From Alviniconcha marisindica (lineage: Eukaryota > Mollusca > Gastropoda > Provannidae), in assembly GCA_018857735.1 (NCBI GenBank), contig JABMCL010003198.1:165392-229391 (forward strand): DNA of 64,000 nucleotides, given 5' to 3'. Both the position numbers and the translations under genes were made by a program. The notes below the pieces were generated by a model. The model saw only the letters and a list, made by a program, of their open reading frames with translations, did not search any database and was not told where the DNA came from. Below are positions 47,724 to 54,328 of this stretch, in pieces. Positions within the stretch are counted from its first letter, which is position 1; every line of letters begins with the position of its first letter.

Positions 47724-50079
47724 GTGTGATCATGACATCCCCTGCTGGAATACCTGGCTTCAACTGACCATGATTTTTGTTATTCAAAGCTTAACTCAAA
47801 AATGAAATGAAATTCCATTCTTTGTGTACTTCCTAACAACCCAAATATTCAGAAGTGACAACATTTGCTCCAAGGCTCTACCACAAAATAAAGCTGGTCA
47901 CAGACTGCCTTATCTGCATCACACATCACCTAAGGATGTGTTGCTACTGAAAACAGTGATAAAGTGGCAGTGCTGGAAGCTTTGTAAGCCTGTTGTTAAC
48001 ACCCTCTGACCTACTCTTATATATTATTTATATATATAGTTATAACACCCAGCATCTGATATTTCTGCTTCATATCACTGACCCAAAGGCACTGAAAATT
48101 AATAAACAACTAATCAAACCATTCTATGGAGTAATAATGTTGTCACTGCATGGTTGTGACACTGGTTGCAAACTTACCTGGGGGGACAAAATCCTCTTCA
48201 ACTGGCACTTCCTCATACTCAAACTGATCGTGAGAGTCATCAATTACCTCCTCCTCTGAGACGTGTTCAGGAAATAACAAAGCCAATACACTGGCAACAG
48301 ACTTATTCAATCAGTGTTGTGTTTTTTAACCTGTACCTCTTGAAGCTCAAAAGGTAGGTACTGGTATGCTAACTCAAAAAGAAAAGAAAAACAACACTGT
48401 AAACAAAAGAATTAATTTAAAAAAAATAGATTCCAGTAAACTATCCCACATTAATTCTAATATATTTTGTTTTTGCTTTTCAACCAGAGTATATTAATTA
48501 CTATCCCATGGGAAGAAGTTAAAAGTAACATAACAGCATATGTAATGTAAGGATTGCTCCAGCTCCTGATTCTGCTGTCTTTTGATGGTGACACATGGTG
48601 ACAAATGGACATCAAGACTTCTCAAGATGTTTCCAGTTAAAGCCAGTTGATAATCTCCTTTCATCAGATGGCCACCAAGCTGATTACTCTACCAGTTTTA
48701 GGGGTCTGCACAAAAACAACATTTTGCTTTCTGACTCTTGACACAAATGTACCAAAACATTGAAAATGGCTGCAGCATTGGATCAGTACCTTCAAGTGCT
48801 CATTAATGCTTTCATCTATGAGCTGACATGAAACACCAAGGCACAATGTTCTCCATGTAGCACCAAGATCACTGTAAAAGTGTAATATAAGTATTTTATA
48901 CCAAATCATTAAATCAAAAACTAACAAAGGTTTGGTGGATGAAACATGCTGCAACTGTCAGTTTCATAAGGCACGTTTGTGCTCAGCTCTTTATAGTAAC
49001 TATTTAGCTTTATGAAATTACAAACTTGATGCAGATTTTATTTCAGACACATGGAAGCTGTTGGAAGGGTCCTCTTTTCCTAGATAAGAAGGGAACAGTT
49101 GGAACAAAAACTCCACAGCAGTGGGTAGCCTTCAGCATGGAGTTGTAAATTCCAGCATTTAGTTTCTCTGCAAATTGGAATGAGGGTCACTCCATATTAA
49201 CCATGGCTTGCACATTGGAGGTTCTGTGATACCTGCTAGTACACTGTACAGACTCATCAGCACACACTAAGATTGTTGCACACACTGAACTCTAAAGACT
49301 CCATGTCAACTTTTCAGTAAGAGAAGGCCTAGCACTAATAGCTGGTGGCAGGAAAACACAAATAAGACATGTATAACAGTTGCAGAATAATCAGAATGAT
49401 GGTGGAAAAGCAACGACAAACCAACATGCACACCTCAGCCTCAGTCCTCTTGGTTTTCTGCCTCTTCTTCTATTGAGTGACCAATTTCATCTTTCTGAAT
49501 ATGTTACTGTGGCGAGTGCACACACCACAAAAAAACAACAAAAAACAACAACAACAACAAACAAACAAGAAACAGAGGGTGGTGGCGGTGATTATAGACA
49601 TCAGGGCAACCAGAGCTGGAACTATGGAACAACTGAAGAGTTGGAGCTGTGGCTACATCCTCAGGCTGGTTGTTACCATCCGGTGGCCGCAACCATAAAT
49701 ATGGCTGTTCTGATACAGAATCATCAAAAAGATGAGAGTGGACATCACTGAAAGAAGAAGACGAACAGATTTGATAAGCGTTGTAAATTATGAATTCTCT
49801 AATGAAAACGCCAGTAATTGGCAACGCAACTAAAGAAATAATGAGGAAAACCAACACCAAGTTTTAACTGGACGAAACGCGGAACTGGCGCCAAAACAAA
49901 AGACTTGGTGCATTGAGATCGTCGAAACTCATGACAATAGTTATAATTATGGTCTAGTAAAATGCATACGTATATAACCAAGCTAGTTAAATGATGCTAC
50001 ATTTAAAACTGAACTTAAAATTACACAAAACAAGGATACTTTCAAGGTAGTACTTGTCAGACTCTTCCATAGCCGCCAT
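33938..50079 (-). CDS. SPAG16: sperm-associated antigen 16 (PF20), complete 16-exon gene
   Basis: SPAG16/PF20 is a structural protein of the axonemal central apparatus, needed for ciliary and flagellar motility. Coding exons in transcript order: 50079-50040, 48255-48178, 47533-47466, 46791-46667, 46221-46084, 45321-45050, 44005-43854, 43174-43044, 41628-41485, 41159-41059, 40519-40435, 39824-39698, 38363-38298, 36933-36807, 35006-34942, 34048-33938. They sum to 1,830 nt, i.e. 609 residues plus TAA, close to the human protein (about 630). Every junction has GT/AG and phases agree throughout. Residues 77-104 form a LisH-like segment ([12 protein letters not shown] onward); 125-240 are coiled coil; about 325-609 hold seven WD40 blades ending KIWS, KIWN, KIWD, SMWD, KLWD, KMYE and RIWS. 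The start at [13 protein letters not shown] matches the family's YYLE region. The linker in exon 7 is poorly conserved. The exon model was built by eye. Confidence 0.94.
34275..34905. repeat. G-rich degenerate minisatellite filling SPAG16 intron 15
   Basis: G-runs of 5-14 bases recur on the plus strand, linked by GTCTACAGGAAAA, TGTCCTACAGG and similar blocks at irregular 40-70 bp spacing. On the transcribed (minus-sense) RNA it would be C-rich; the G-rich strand is the template. Confidence 0.85.
34829..34867 (-). repeat. duplicate of SPAG16 exon 15 3' edge
   Basis: On the minus strand CCAATGGACAGGTCAGTAG is identical to the real exon 15 end plus donor at 34,936-34,952, 85 bp upstream in the transcript. 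The flanking AATACACA block is also shared. Confidence 0.85.
34942..35006 (-). CDS. SPAG16: SPAG16 exon 15 (WD40 blade 6)
   Basis: Acceptor TCTGTCCATCAG, donor GTCAGT; phase 1 to phase 0. Encodes [20 protein letters not shown]. Confidence 0.94.
35618..35755. repeat. 46-bp tandem repeat, three copies
   Basis: GGTAACTCTACTGATACC, TCTCATTGTATCAAAATATTC and AGAACTA repeat at 35,618, 35,664 and 35,710 in SPAG16 intron 14. Confidence 0.95.
36082..36157. repeat. 34-bp inverted repeat with 8-nt loop
   Basis: The left arm (36,082-36,115) starts ACAAGAGAGCAAAC and ends ATGTACTCAGTG; the right arm (36,124-36,157) is its reverse complement with one mismatch. It lies in SPAG16 intron 14 and would fold into a near-perfect hairpin in single strands of either sense. 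Confidence 0.93.
36807..36933 (-). CDS. SPAG16: SPAG16 exon 14 (WD40 blade 5)
   Basis: Acceptor TTGGCTGCAG, donor GTCAGA; phase 0 to phase 1. Encodes [17 protein letters not shown] and [14 protein letters not shown]. Confidence 0.95.
37248..37276. repeat. (GT)n microsatellite
   Basis: About 13 GT dinucleotides in SPAG16 intron 13. Confidence 0.93.
38025..38100 (+). repeat. GCTATAAATA-type SINE-like tail
   Basis: GTGCTATAAATAATC followed by (TAT)n resembles a 3' tail also seen at 39,448 (GCGCTATATATAAATT with an ATTC tail) and 57,990-58,060 (GCGCTATAGAAA with an ATT tail). Inferred to be one dispersed family; the 5' parts are not delimited. Confidence 0.4.
38298..38363 (-). CDS. SPAG16: SPAG16 exon 13
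   Basis: Acceptor TTTTTTCTACAG, donor GTGAGT; phase 0 to phase 0. Encodes 22 residues including [15 protein letters not shown], the first half of blade 5. Confidence 0.94.
39255..39697. repeat. degenerate tandem array grown from SPAG16 exon 12 3' edge
   Basis: Diverged units containing GAGCAGTCCAAAAACAAC, AACTCACAGTGCnAnCATCC and an AGTTTTATCA-like block recur about five or six times in intron 12. The last unit runs into the real exon 12 end (39,698). The real donor ACT|GTGAGTT is reproduced at 39,318. Confidence 0.8.
39698..39824 (-). CDS. SPAG16: SPAG16 exon 12 (WD40 blade 4)
   Basis: Acceptor TTTGGGCAG, donor GTGAGT; phase 2 to phase 0. Encodes [20 protein letters not shown] and [13 protein letters not shown], very close to vertebrate SPAG16. 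Confidence 0.95.
39945..40155. repeat. (CA)n/(TC)n compound microsatellite
   Basis: Long CA runs interrupted by TC and C tracts in SPAG16 intron 11. All reading frames give Thr/His or Cys/Val repeats. Confidence 0.96.
40435..40519 (-). CDS. SPAG16: SPAG16 exon 11 (WD40 blade 3)
   Basis: Acceptor CTTTGGTCAG, donor GTGACA; phase 1 to phase 2. Encodes [19 protein letters not shown] and AKIWD. Confidence 0.95.
40524..40620. repeat. two-copy repeat, about 53-bp unit, beside exon 11
   Basis: ATCAACAAAATGACACTAAA, TTCTCTGCAGGTATGTCC and a second, diverged copy lie just upstream (in transcript sense) of exon 11. Confidence 0.75.
40899..40940 (-). repeat. duplicate of SPAG16 exon 11 5' edge
   Basis: On the minus strand TTTTGTTTAG precedes TGTGGAGTTGCTTTGG and ACACACCTGTG, matching the real acceptor and first 28 bases of exon 11 (TGTGGAGTTGTTCTTGG onward) with few changes, 407 bp away in intron 10. 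Confidence 0.75.
41059..41159 (-). CDS. SPAG16: SPAG16 exon 10 (WD40 blade 2)
   Basis: Acceptor TTTTATTCCAG, donor GTGGGT; phase 2 to phase 1. Encodes [15 protein letters not shown] and FTDHTLA. Confidence 0.95.
41221..41375. repeat. tandem repeat, about 70-bp unit, three copies
   Basis: AGCTCTCAAAGTCCAAAAA, TACCCTGTAATCCAAAG and TTAACCAAAGTC repeat at 41,221, 41,290 and, shortened, 41,361, in SPAG16 intron 9. Confidence 0.9.
41485..41628 (-). CDS. SPAG16: SPAG16 exon 9 (WD40 blade 1)
   Basis: Acceptor TTTTGACATCAG, donor GTGAGT; phase 2 to phase 2. Encodes [14 protein letters not shown] and [15 protein letters not shown]. Confidence 0.95.
42255..42546. repeat. 38-bp minisatellite, eight near-identical copies
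   Basis: CATGACATTGGGGCATGC, AGCAGCCCTTAG and ACTGACTT repeat exactly every 38 bp from 42,255 to 42,521 in SPAG16 intron 8. Only the first and last units differ, suggesting recent expansion or homogenisation. Confidence 0.97.
43044..43174 (-). CDS. SPAG16: SPAG16 exon 8
   Basis: Acceptor CCTGTGGGCAG, donor GTAAGA; phase 0 to phase 2. Encodes [15 protein letters not shown], matching the DSEFPID segment of vertebrate SPAG16, then the entry to the first WD40 blade. Confidence 0.93.
43242..43338 (-). repeat. duplicate of SPAG16 exon 8 5' edge
   Basis: A 97-bp tandem duplication: GACCCCAGTGTCCAGnGG and GAGTCCTGCCCnCAGG at 43,145 recur at 43,242, followed in both by CAGTCAGGGGCAATG. It copies the first 30 bases of exon 8 and its acceptor, with the decoy junction at 43,271/43,272. 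Confidence 0.88.
43447..43570. repeat. two-copy tandem repeat, 64-bp unit
   Basis: TAATCAGTCAGGATAAAG then TTGATCAATCACATGGCTCA occurs at 43,449 and 43,513 in SPAG16 intron 7. Confidence 0.92.
43854..44005 (-). CDS. SPAG16: SPAG16 exon 7 (linker)
   Basis: Acceptor ATCTCACCCAG, donor GTATGT; phase 1 to phase 0. Encodes a charged linker ([20 protein letters not shown]) with weak similarity to other SPAG16 proteins. Supported by phase agreement on both sides. Confidence 0.85.
44110..44155 (-). repeat. duplicate of SPAG16 exon 7 5' edge
   Basis: On the minus strand CTATCTGACTCAG precedes ATAATGCCAGCGTTCCC, matching the real CTATCTCACCCAG and AGAATGCCAGTGCTCC at 44,005, 138 bp away. The similarity continues for about 50 bases and the phase is the same. 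Confidence 0.78.
44150..44590. repeat. 36-bp minisatellite, about twelve copies
   Basis: CAATCACAGCTGGGGTCAG then ATAGATACAGATACCAA repeats with a 36-bp period and low divergence in SPAG16 intron 6. Its GTCAGATAGAT block matches the intronic flank of the exon 7 duplicate, so the array may have grown from that flank. 36 is a multiple of three, which explains the long open frames on both strands. Confidence 0.95.
44750..44995. repeat. two-copy duplication carrying (CA)n, SPAG16 intron 6
   Basis: CTGCAGGCTTCTGTAAAACTG followed by ATCAAA and a CA run occurs at 44,756 and 44,873, about 117 bp apart, each with a CA tract. Confidence 0.9.
45050..45321 (-). CDS. SPAG16: SPAG16 exon 6 (coiled coil)
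   Basis: The largest coding exon; phase 2 to phase 1, donor GTAGTG. Encodes the conserved [20 protein letters not shown] block and the rest of the coiled coil. The acceptor is a tandem GAG/CAG pair; the downstream CAG was chosen. Confidence 0.94.
46084..46221 (-). CDS. SPAG16: SPAG16 exon 5
   Basis: Acceptor CTCCCCTAG, donor GTAAGT; phase 2 to phase 2. Encodes [18 protein letters not shown] and the start of the coiled coil ([12 protein letters not shown]). Confidence 0.94.
46440..46655. repeat. (CA)n and GCATGCA-rich simple repeat
   Basis: Alternating CA, CATGCA and CATACA tracts at the 3' side of SPAG16 exon 4, beginning about 10 bp from the donor. Confidence 0.93.
46667..46791 (-). CDS. 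SPAG16: SPAG16 exon 4 (LisH-like segment)
   Basis: Acceptor TTTTTTCAG, donor GTTAGT; phase 0 to phase 2. Encodes the strongly conserved [18 protein letters not shown] motif. Confidence 0.95.
47466..47533 (-). CDS. SPAG16: SPAG16 exon 3
   Basis: Acceptor ATGGACAG, donor GTAAGT; phase 1 to phase 0. Encodes [15 protein letters not shown] and following residues, a predicted helix. Confidence 0.92.
47670..47722. repeat. (GT)n microsatellite
   Basis: About 25 GT dinucleotides in SPAG16 intron 2. Confidence 0.97.
48178..48255 (-). CDS. SPAG16: SPAG16 exon 2
   Basis: Acceptor ACGTCTCAG, donor GTAAGT; phase 1 to phase 1. Encodes an acidic segment containing [12 protein letters not shown], matching the EYEEIP region of vertebrate SPAG16. 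Confidence 0.92.
50040..50079 (-). CDS. SPAG16: SPAG16 exon 1 (start codon)
   Basis: Encodes residues 1-13 plus the first base of codon 14 and ends in phase 1 before GTATCC. A second ATG lies at codon 4. Confidence 0.85.
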
Positions 50080-50105
50080 GTTGCTGTCGCGGTTGCCAAG
50101 CAGGG
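50080..50105 (-). promoter_or_regulatory. SPAG16 start-proximal region with RFX-like half-site
   Basis: GTTGCC at 50,092-50,097 (GGCAAC in transcript sense) lies 13 bases before the ATG, and AGCAAC follows immediately. GGCAAC is one half of the X-box bound by RFX factors that drive ciliary genes. A second full half-site was not seen, so this is only suggestive. Confidence 0.3.
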
Positions 50106-50760
50106 CTGATGAAATGCACCTTCAACGACGAAAGAGTAAACCCATGGGAGATCACTGGAGTTGACCTGAAAGGGGGTGTTTCACTGGTCAACATGACTAT
50201 CGTGATCATACTTACGCCCCAAAACAGACACATTTACACTTGCACTCAAAATTACACACCCAGAGACATGCACATTCACAAACACGCACGCACACGAACA
50301 CTGACGCACGCAGACAAGCACACACTGTCTCGCACACTGACTCCGACTCCGAGCATCGCTTTTCGGCACCTTCCTCCAAGGAAGGATGTCGTAAACAAGT
50401 GCTTGGAGTTTGACTGTCTCAATGTCAAGTTTCTCTCTCTCTCTCGTCTCTCTCTCTCCCTACTCTCTCTTCTCTCGATTCGGGGCCTCCCGATCCTCTC
50501 TCCTCTCTCCTGATAATATTTCTAATGCAAGGCATTTTAGGTTATTAGCTAAGTCGGTACTGGTGGCAGCATACGGCAGATCAGTGCTGTGACTGAGTCG
50601 GCCGGGCGGCCCGTCAGTTTGTGCTAATATCTTACCGTTGAGAAATAAAGTTCATCAATCAAATCAATCTGTCTCTGTCTCGCTGTCTCTCTGATCCTCT
50701 CTCTCTCATCGTCTCCGTCCACACCACCCGTCGCCAAGCGACAGCACCAACCCCCCGTCG
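50106..50760. other. non-coding region upstream of SPAG16
   Basis: Contains CT-rich tracts (50,430-50,510 and 50,670-50,710). The segment 50,520-50,670 ends AGAAATAAAGTTCATC then AATCAAATCAATC, resembling the 3' end of a retroelement or polyadenylated transcript; the element could not be named. Confidence 0.45.
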
Positions 50761-51290
50761 ACACCACTGACTTGACCCGGCCCCGTACTAGAGCGGGAAC
50801 CCCCCCCCCCTCCCCCCCCCCCCCCCCCCCCCCCCCGCCCCCCCCCCCCCCCCCCCCCCCCCGTCGACAGCGACAACACCCCCCCCCGTCAACAACCGAG
50901 CGACACTCTAAACCCCGTCCGGAAAGCGAGCGACAAGACCCACCCCCGTCGTCGACAGCACAACAACCCCCGTCGAAAGCGACAACGGCGACACCGTCCC
51001 CGTCACAGCGACAACACCCCCAGTGACGTCACAACTACAGCCCCGTCAATATCCCCTGCCAACAGCGACAGAACACCTACACCGCCCGTGTCGACCAGCG
51101 AAACAGCGACAACCACCCCCCCACCCCCCCGTCACAGCGATACCAACCCCGTCAACGAGCGAACAATCAACCAGCCGTCAACAGCCTTACAACATCCCTC
51201 GTCAACAAGCGACAAACGATCCCCGTCAAACCGTGACAACATCCCACTGACACCCCGTCCATAACAAAAGACAGTCATAAACACGACAAC
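50745..51290. repeat. degenerate CCCCGTC-ACAGCGACAAC repeat with poly-C core
   Basis: Short units of about 20-30 bp with consensus CCCCGTCAACAGCGACAAC recur from 50,745 to 51,245, surrounding a poly-C stretch at 50,802-50,862. It lies directly 5' of the retrotransposon ORF1 and could be its 5' UTR. The Pro-rich open frames here are low-complexity artefacts. Confidence 0.75.
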
Positions 51291-51322
51291 CATACAGAAA
51301 CTGTATCATAACAAGTGTAAGA

Positions 51323-52969
51323 GTGCCTGCGGCTGACTGCTGCTCGGACACCTTTGTCTGCACGCTGTGTAGTACTGGAGTCCGCACACTTTTTGACCAG
51401 TTCAAGGTCGAACAGACAAACAGCGTGAAGAGTGTTGTGGCGGGACTGAAGGACGAGTTGGCGGAGTTGAGGAGAGAACACCTTGATCTAAAGGCTTCAC
51501 ATCAGCAGTCCCTAGGAAAAATCAAGGCGCTTCAAGACAGGGTATCGGCACAGGGGATGCAAAAGGTTAGAAGCCAGGACCTTCCGCTGCCCCAAGCCCG
51601 AACCAACGCTCTGCCGCCACCAAAACCTCAAGCACACGTGGAAAAGCTGGACTGCCAGACCCAAACAGGACTTCTGCCGCCCCCCTACACTCCCCGCATC
51701 ATCACCTCTGCCACAACCTGCACTACACAGACACGTACCTCAAGGGCAACCTACACTCCACAGACCGTTGCCACAACCCACACTCCACAGACCGTTGCCA
51801 CAACCCGCACTCCACAGACCGTTGCCACAACCAGCACTCCACACACTTCTACGTCTGCTGTAACACACACTGTTACCCCTACCACACCCGACACCCCACA
51901 GACTCCACGACTGAACAGCACAAGACAGTCGCCGCCTGCACTGAGGCTGCCAAAGGAGGTCAGGCTCTCTGCGCTCCTGATTGGCGACTCCAACCTTCGA
52001 CATGTAGACAGGAAGAGGCTTGACACCAGAGGCAACCTGCATGTCCGAACGGTTGGAGGAGCCACAGCGGGAGACATTGCGGCCTGCCTGCTGAACCAGT
52101 CGTCGCGGGCAGACACGAAGCACGTAGTCGTGCATATCGGGACAAATGACTGCTCAAGAGACAGCGACTACAACAAGCAGCTGGTCATGGTCAGCTTTCA
52201 GGCCCTTGCCAAGCAACTGGTAAGGGTCTTCCCCAAAGCTGCCGTGGACTGCACCTCCATTTTGCCAAAGAGAAGTGGGCATACGCTCGCCACAGAGGAG
52301 GCAAACAAAATGTTGAAAGACATGTGCTCCTCTTGTGGCTTTGAGCTCCTACACCATCCGCTACTCGGAGGTTCGACTCGGTCCCTCCAGAAACAGCTGT
52401 ATACCGACGAGGTGCATTTGAATCAGCGAGGACTGGCGACCCTCCTGAGAAGCATCATTGCCTTCCTCTCTCGGAGTCGGGGCGGCCGCTCGCCCATCTC
52501 GAAGGAGAGACAGCGGCATTCTGCCAGGCTCTACAGTGTTGTGGCAAGGGGCGGTGGAGTTGATCAGCTGAGAAGTGGATCGGCTTCTCTGCCAGTGTCA
52601 CATACCATGTCACAACGGCAAGAGCTTCGGTGCGGAAGACGCTGGCAGAAGAAAGGAACTGACTACAGGTGCCGGACGGCTGCAAGACCAACGGCAGGAC
52701 AACCAGCAACCCCACCTCGTGACGGTCTTGGGCCCGGGCTATCCCCCACAAACGCCACCACCCGCATTCCCACGCCATTTCCTCCAGTGGCGGGCACTCT
52801 GGCGGTCCACCCTTGCCGCCGACACTGCCTCCCTTCCCCTTCCAGACTCCCTGGAACTTTAACCCCTATCACCCCTGGACTCCACACTTTCCCCAGCAGC
52901 GTCTGTTGCAGACACCCCCCCCAGCTATTTTTGATCCATGTTATCTTAGCGTGTGATCAAGCGTCGTAG
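51323..52969 (+). CDS. retrotransposon ORF1 with SGNH/GDSL esterase domain
   Basis: 548 residues. Two CxxC-like cysteine pairs open the protein (CCSDTFVCTLC), followed by a coiled coil at about residues 28-78, then a Thr/Pro-rich linker with TPQTVATT repeats (about 140-200). An SGNH hydrolase fold follows at about 215-380: block I GDSN with Ser223, block III GTND with Asn275, block V DEVHL with Asp362 and His365. ORF1 proteins of many CR1/L2-type LINEs carry such esterases and bind RNA. Compared with copies B and C, the C-terminus after residue about 435 is in a different frame, so the real protein probably ends in a Pro-rich FNPYHPWTPHFP-type tail that is broken here. The ATG at 51,323 is the first in frame; an earlier start is not excluded. 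Confidence 0.8.
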   Translation: MPAADCCSDTFVCTLCSTGVRTLFDQFKVEQTNSVKSVVAGLKDELAELRREHLDLKASHQQSLGKIKALQDRVSAQGMQKVRSQDLPLPQARTNALPPPKPQAHVEKLDCQTQTGLLPPPYTPRIITSATTCTTQTRTSRATYTPQTVATTHTPQTVATTRTPQTVATTSTPHTSTSAVTHTVTPTTPDTPQTPRLNSTRQSPPALRLPKEVRLSALLIGDSNLRHVDRKRLDTRGNLHVRTVGGATAGDIAACLLNQSSRADTKHVVVHIGTNDCSRDSDYNKQLVMVSFQALAKQLVRVFPKAAVDCTSILPKRSGHTLATEEANKMLKDMCSSCGFELLHHPLLGGSTRSLQKQLYTDEVHLNQRGLATLLRSIIAFLSRSRGGRSPISKERQRHSARLYSVVARGGGVDQLRSGSASLPVSHTMSQRQELRCGRRWQKKGTDYRCRTAARPTAGQPATPPRDGLGPGLSPTNATTRIPTPFPPVAGTLAVHPCRRHCLPSPSRLPGTLTPITPGLHTFPSSVCCRHPPQLFLIHVILACDQAS

Positions 52970-53336
52970 GCTCCTCCGCTCGTTAGCTTGTACGTTGAAT
53001 TGCAACCGGACACTGTTGTAATTGCCGAGTAACCAGCATTTGTTCTGATCGTGTGTGCCGACATTTATTACTGTCAGTGCCTGCTGTGTGTAACCAGTGC
53101 CCAACATTTTGTTAATAGTTACACAGTTTGTGTGACATTCGGGGATTTATTTTAGCCTAAACTGATCCAACCAGGTGGACTTTGCACGTGGATTGCTCAG
53201 GTTAAATATTCCATTCGTAGTTTGTAGCGTTTAATCTCTCTTGCTGCTTTTTATCCTTTCTCTTTTTCGGAATTGCGTGTTATTTGATTTATTTGTGTAG
53301 TTTTAACGTTTTCTTTACATCCATTGTTTTATTGTA

Positions 53337-54290
53337 ATGTTGCGTGTAGGTCATCAAAATGTATACCATCTGCACAATAAGGTCCTTGATTTGAGTGTAT
53401 TCCTTAACCAGTCAGCACCGAGCTACAATCTGTTTGGTGTTACGGAATCAAGACTAGACTTCAGAATTTTCTGACCAGGATGTTAATATCCCAGACTATC
53501 GCATACAAAGAAGAACCTCGAACTTCCATTTGGCCCAGACTTGGTATTGCAGTCTCATACATGAACATCCATAGCATACATCACACATCTGATCGTCCAT
53601 TGACCTTGGAAAGTGACTGTGTGGATAGTGTGATTTGGGTCTCGACGCTAAAACCGAATGCCAACTGCCCCCTCTCTTTTTGTATGCTCTTGTATAGAAA
53701 CCCTTCAAGTTTGTTATGAGTGTTCGGATGATTTTTGTACAGATGATTAGCAATCGTCCGCGCTGTCAAAACCTCATGGCCGACATTCTTTTATTGGAGA
53801 ATTTTTAATATTGATTTGCTGAAAACGACCGCAATCCTCATTGGGACTCTTAACTATTACACTGCTGGCCTAACCCCAACTTATTAGAGGTCACCAACAA
53901 GACATTTACACGAACATCTTCCACACACTGATTGAGCCATGATATATACAGAGAGTACTTAACCGTACAGATGATCCAGGTTCAACGTTGAGGTCAATTG
54001 TACGTTGGACCTAAGCAGCTTCAGTGACCATTGTCCCATCTCCTGTACCTAAATCTTGCTAAACTTGTCAAATATTAAACTCCAAAAACCCATTCCTCTA
54101 ACATTTGATCGTTCAGCAAGGGCACTTTACATCAAAAGCATTTTGTGTCTGAACTGAATTGGTAGTGCCCGCGTTATCTGGTGTCGGTGCCGGTGAAATT
54201 GAATACTTGACACCCGGTAAGAAGGGTCTTTGTCGGTGTGGTACAGGGTGTGTAACCTCAGTGTAAATACAACAGACACGCGCCACTGAG
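53337..54290 (+). pseudogene. retrotransposon ORF2, 5' fragment (copy A)
   Basis: The ORF2 start matches copies B and C exactly to about 53,465. After this the alignable sequence accumulates many 1-3 base insertions and the reading frame is lost almost at once. The 820 bases from 53,461 to 54,281 correspond to 725 bases in copy C (59,561-60,286). Confidence 0.85.
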
Positions 54291-54328
54291 ATGCAACAAT
54301 GTACACTGGCGCATTGTTGGTAAGTGCC

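Larger units (their letters stand above)
51323..54290 (+). mobile_element. non-LTR retrotransposon, copy A (5' part)
   Basis: Carries ORF1 with an SGNH-esterase domain and the start of ORF2 (ATG at 53,337, APE-type endonuclease). The element breaks off at about 54,290, at the position equivalent to 60,294 of copy C, where sequence turns directly into the minus-strand copy B. From about 53,470 the copy becomes rich in small insertions relative to copies B and C. An esterase-type ORF1 plus jockey/CR1-like ORF2 suggests the CR1/L2 group; the exact clade cannot be fixed by eye. Confidence 0.88.

Noticed and set aside
50772..51250. Pro-rich frames of 84 and 75 codons before ORF1
   Set aside because: Arise from poly-C and the CCCCGTC repeat; no conserved features.
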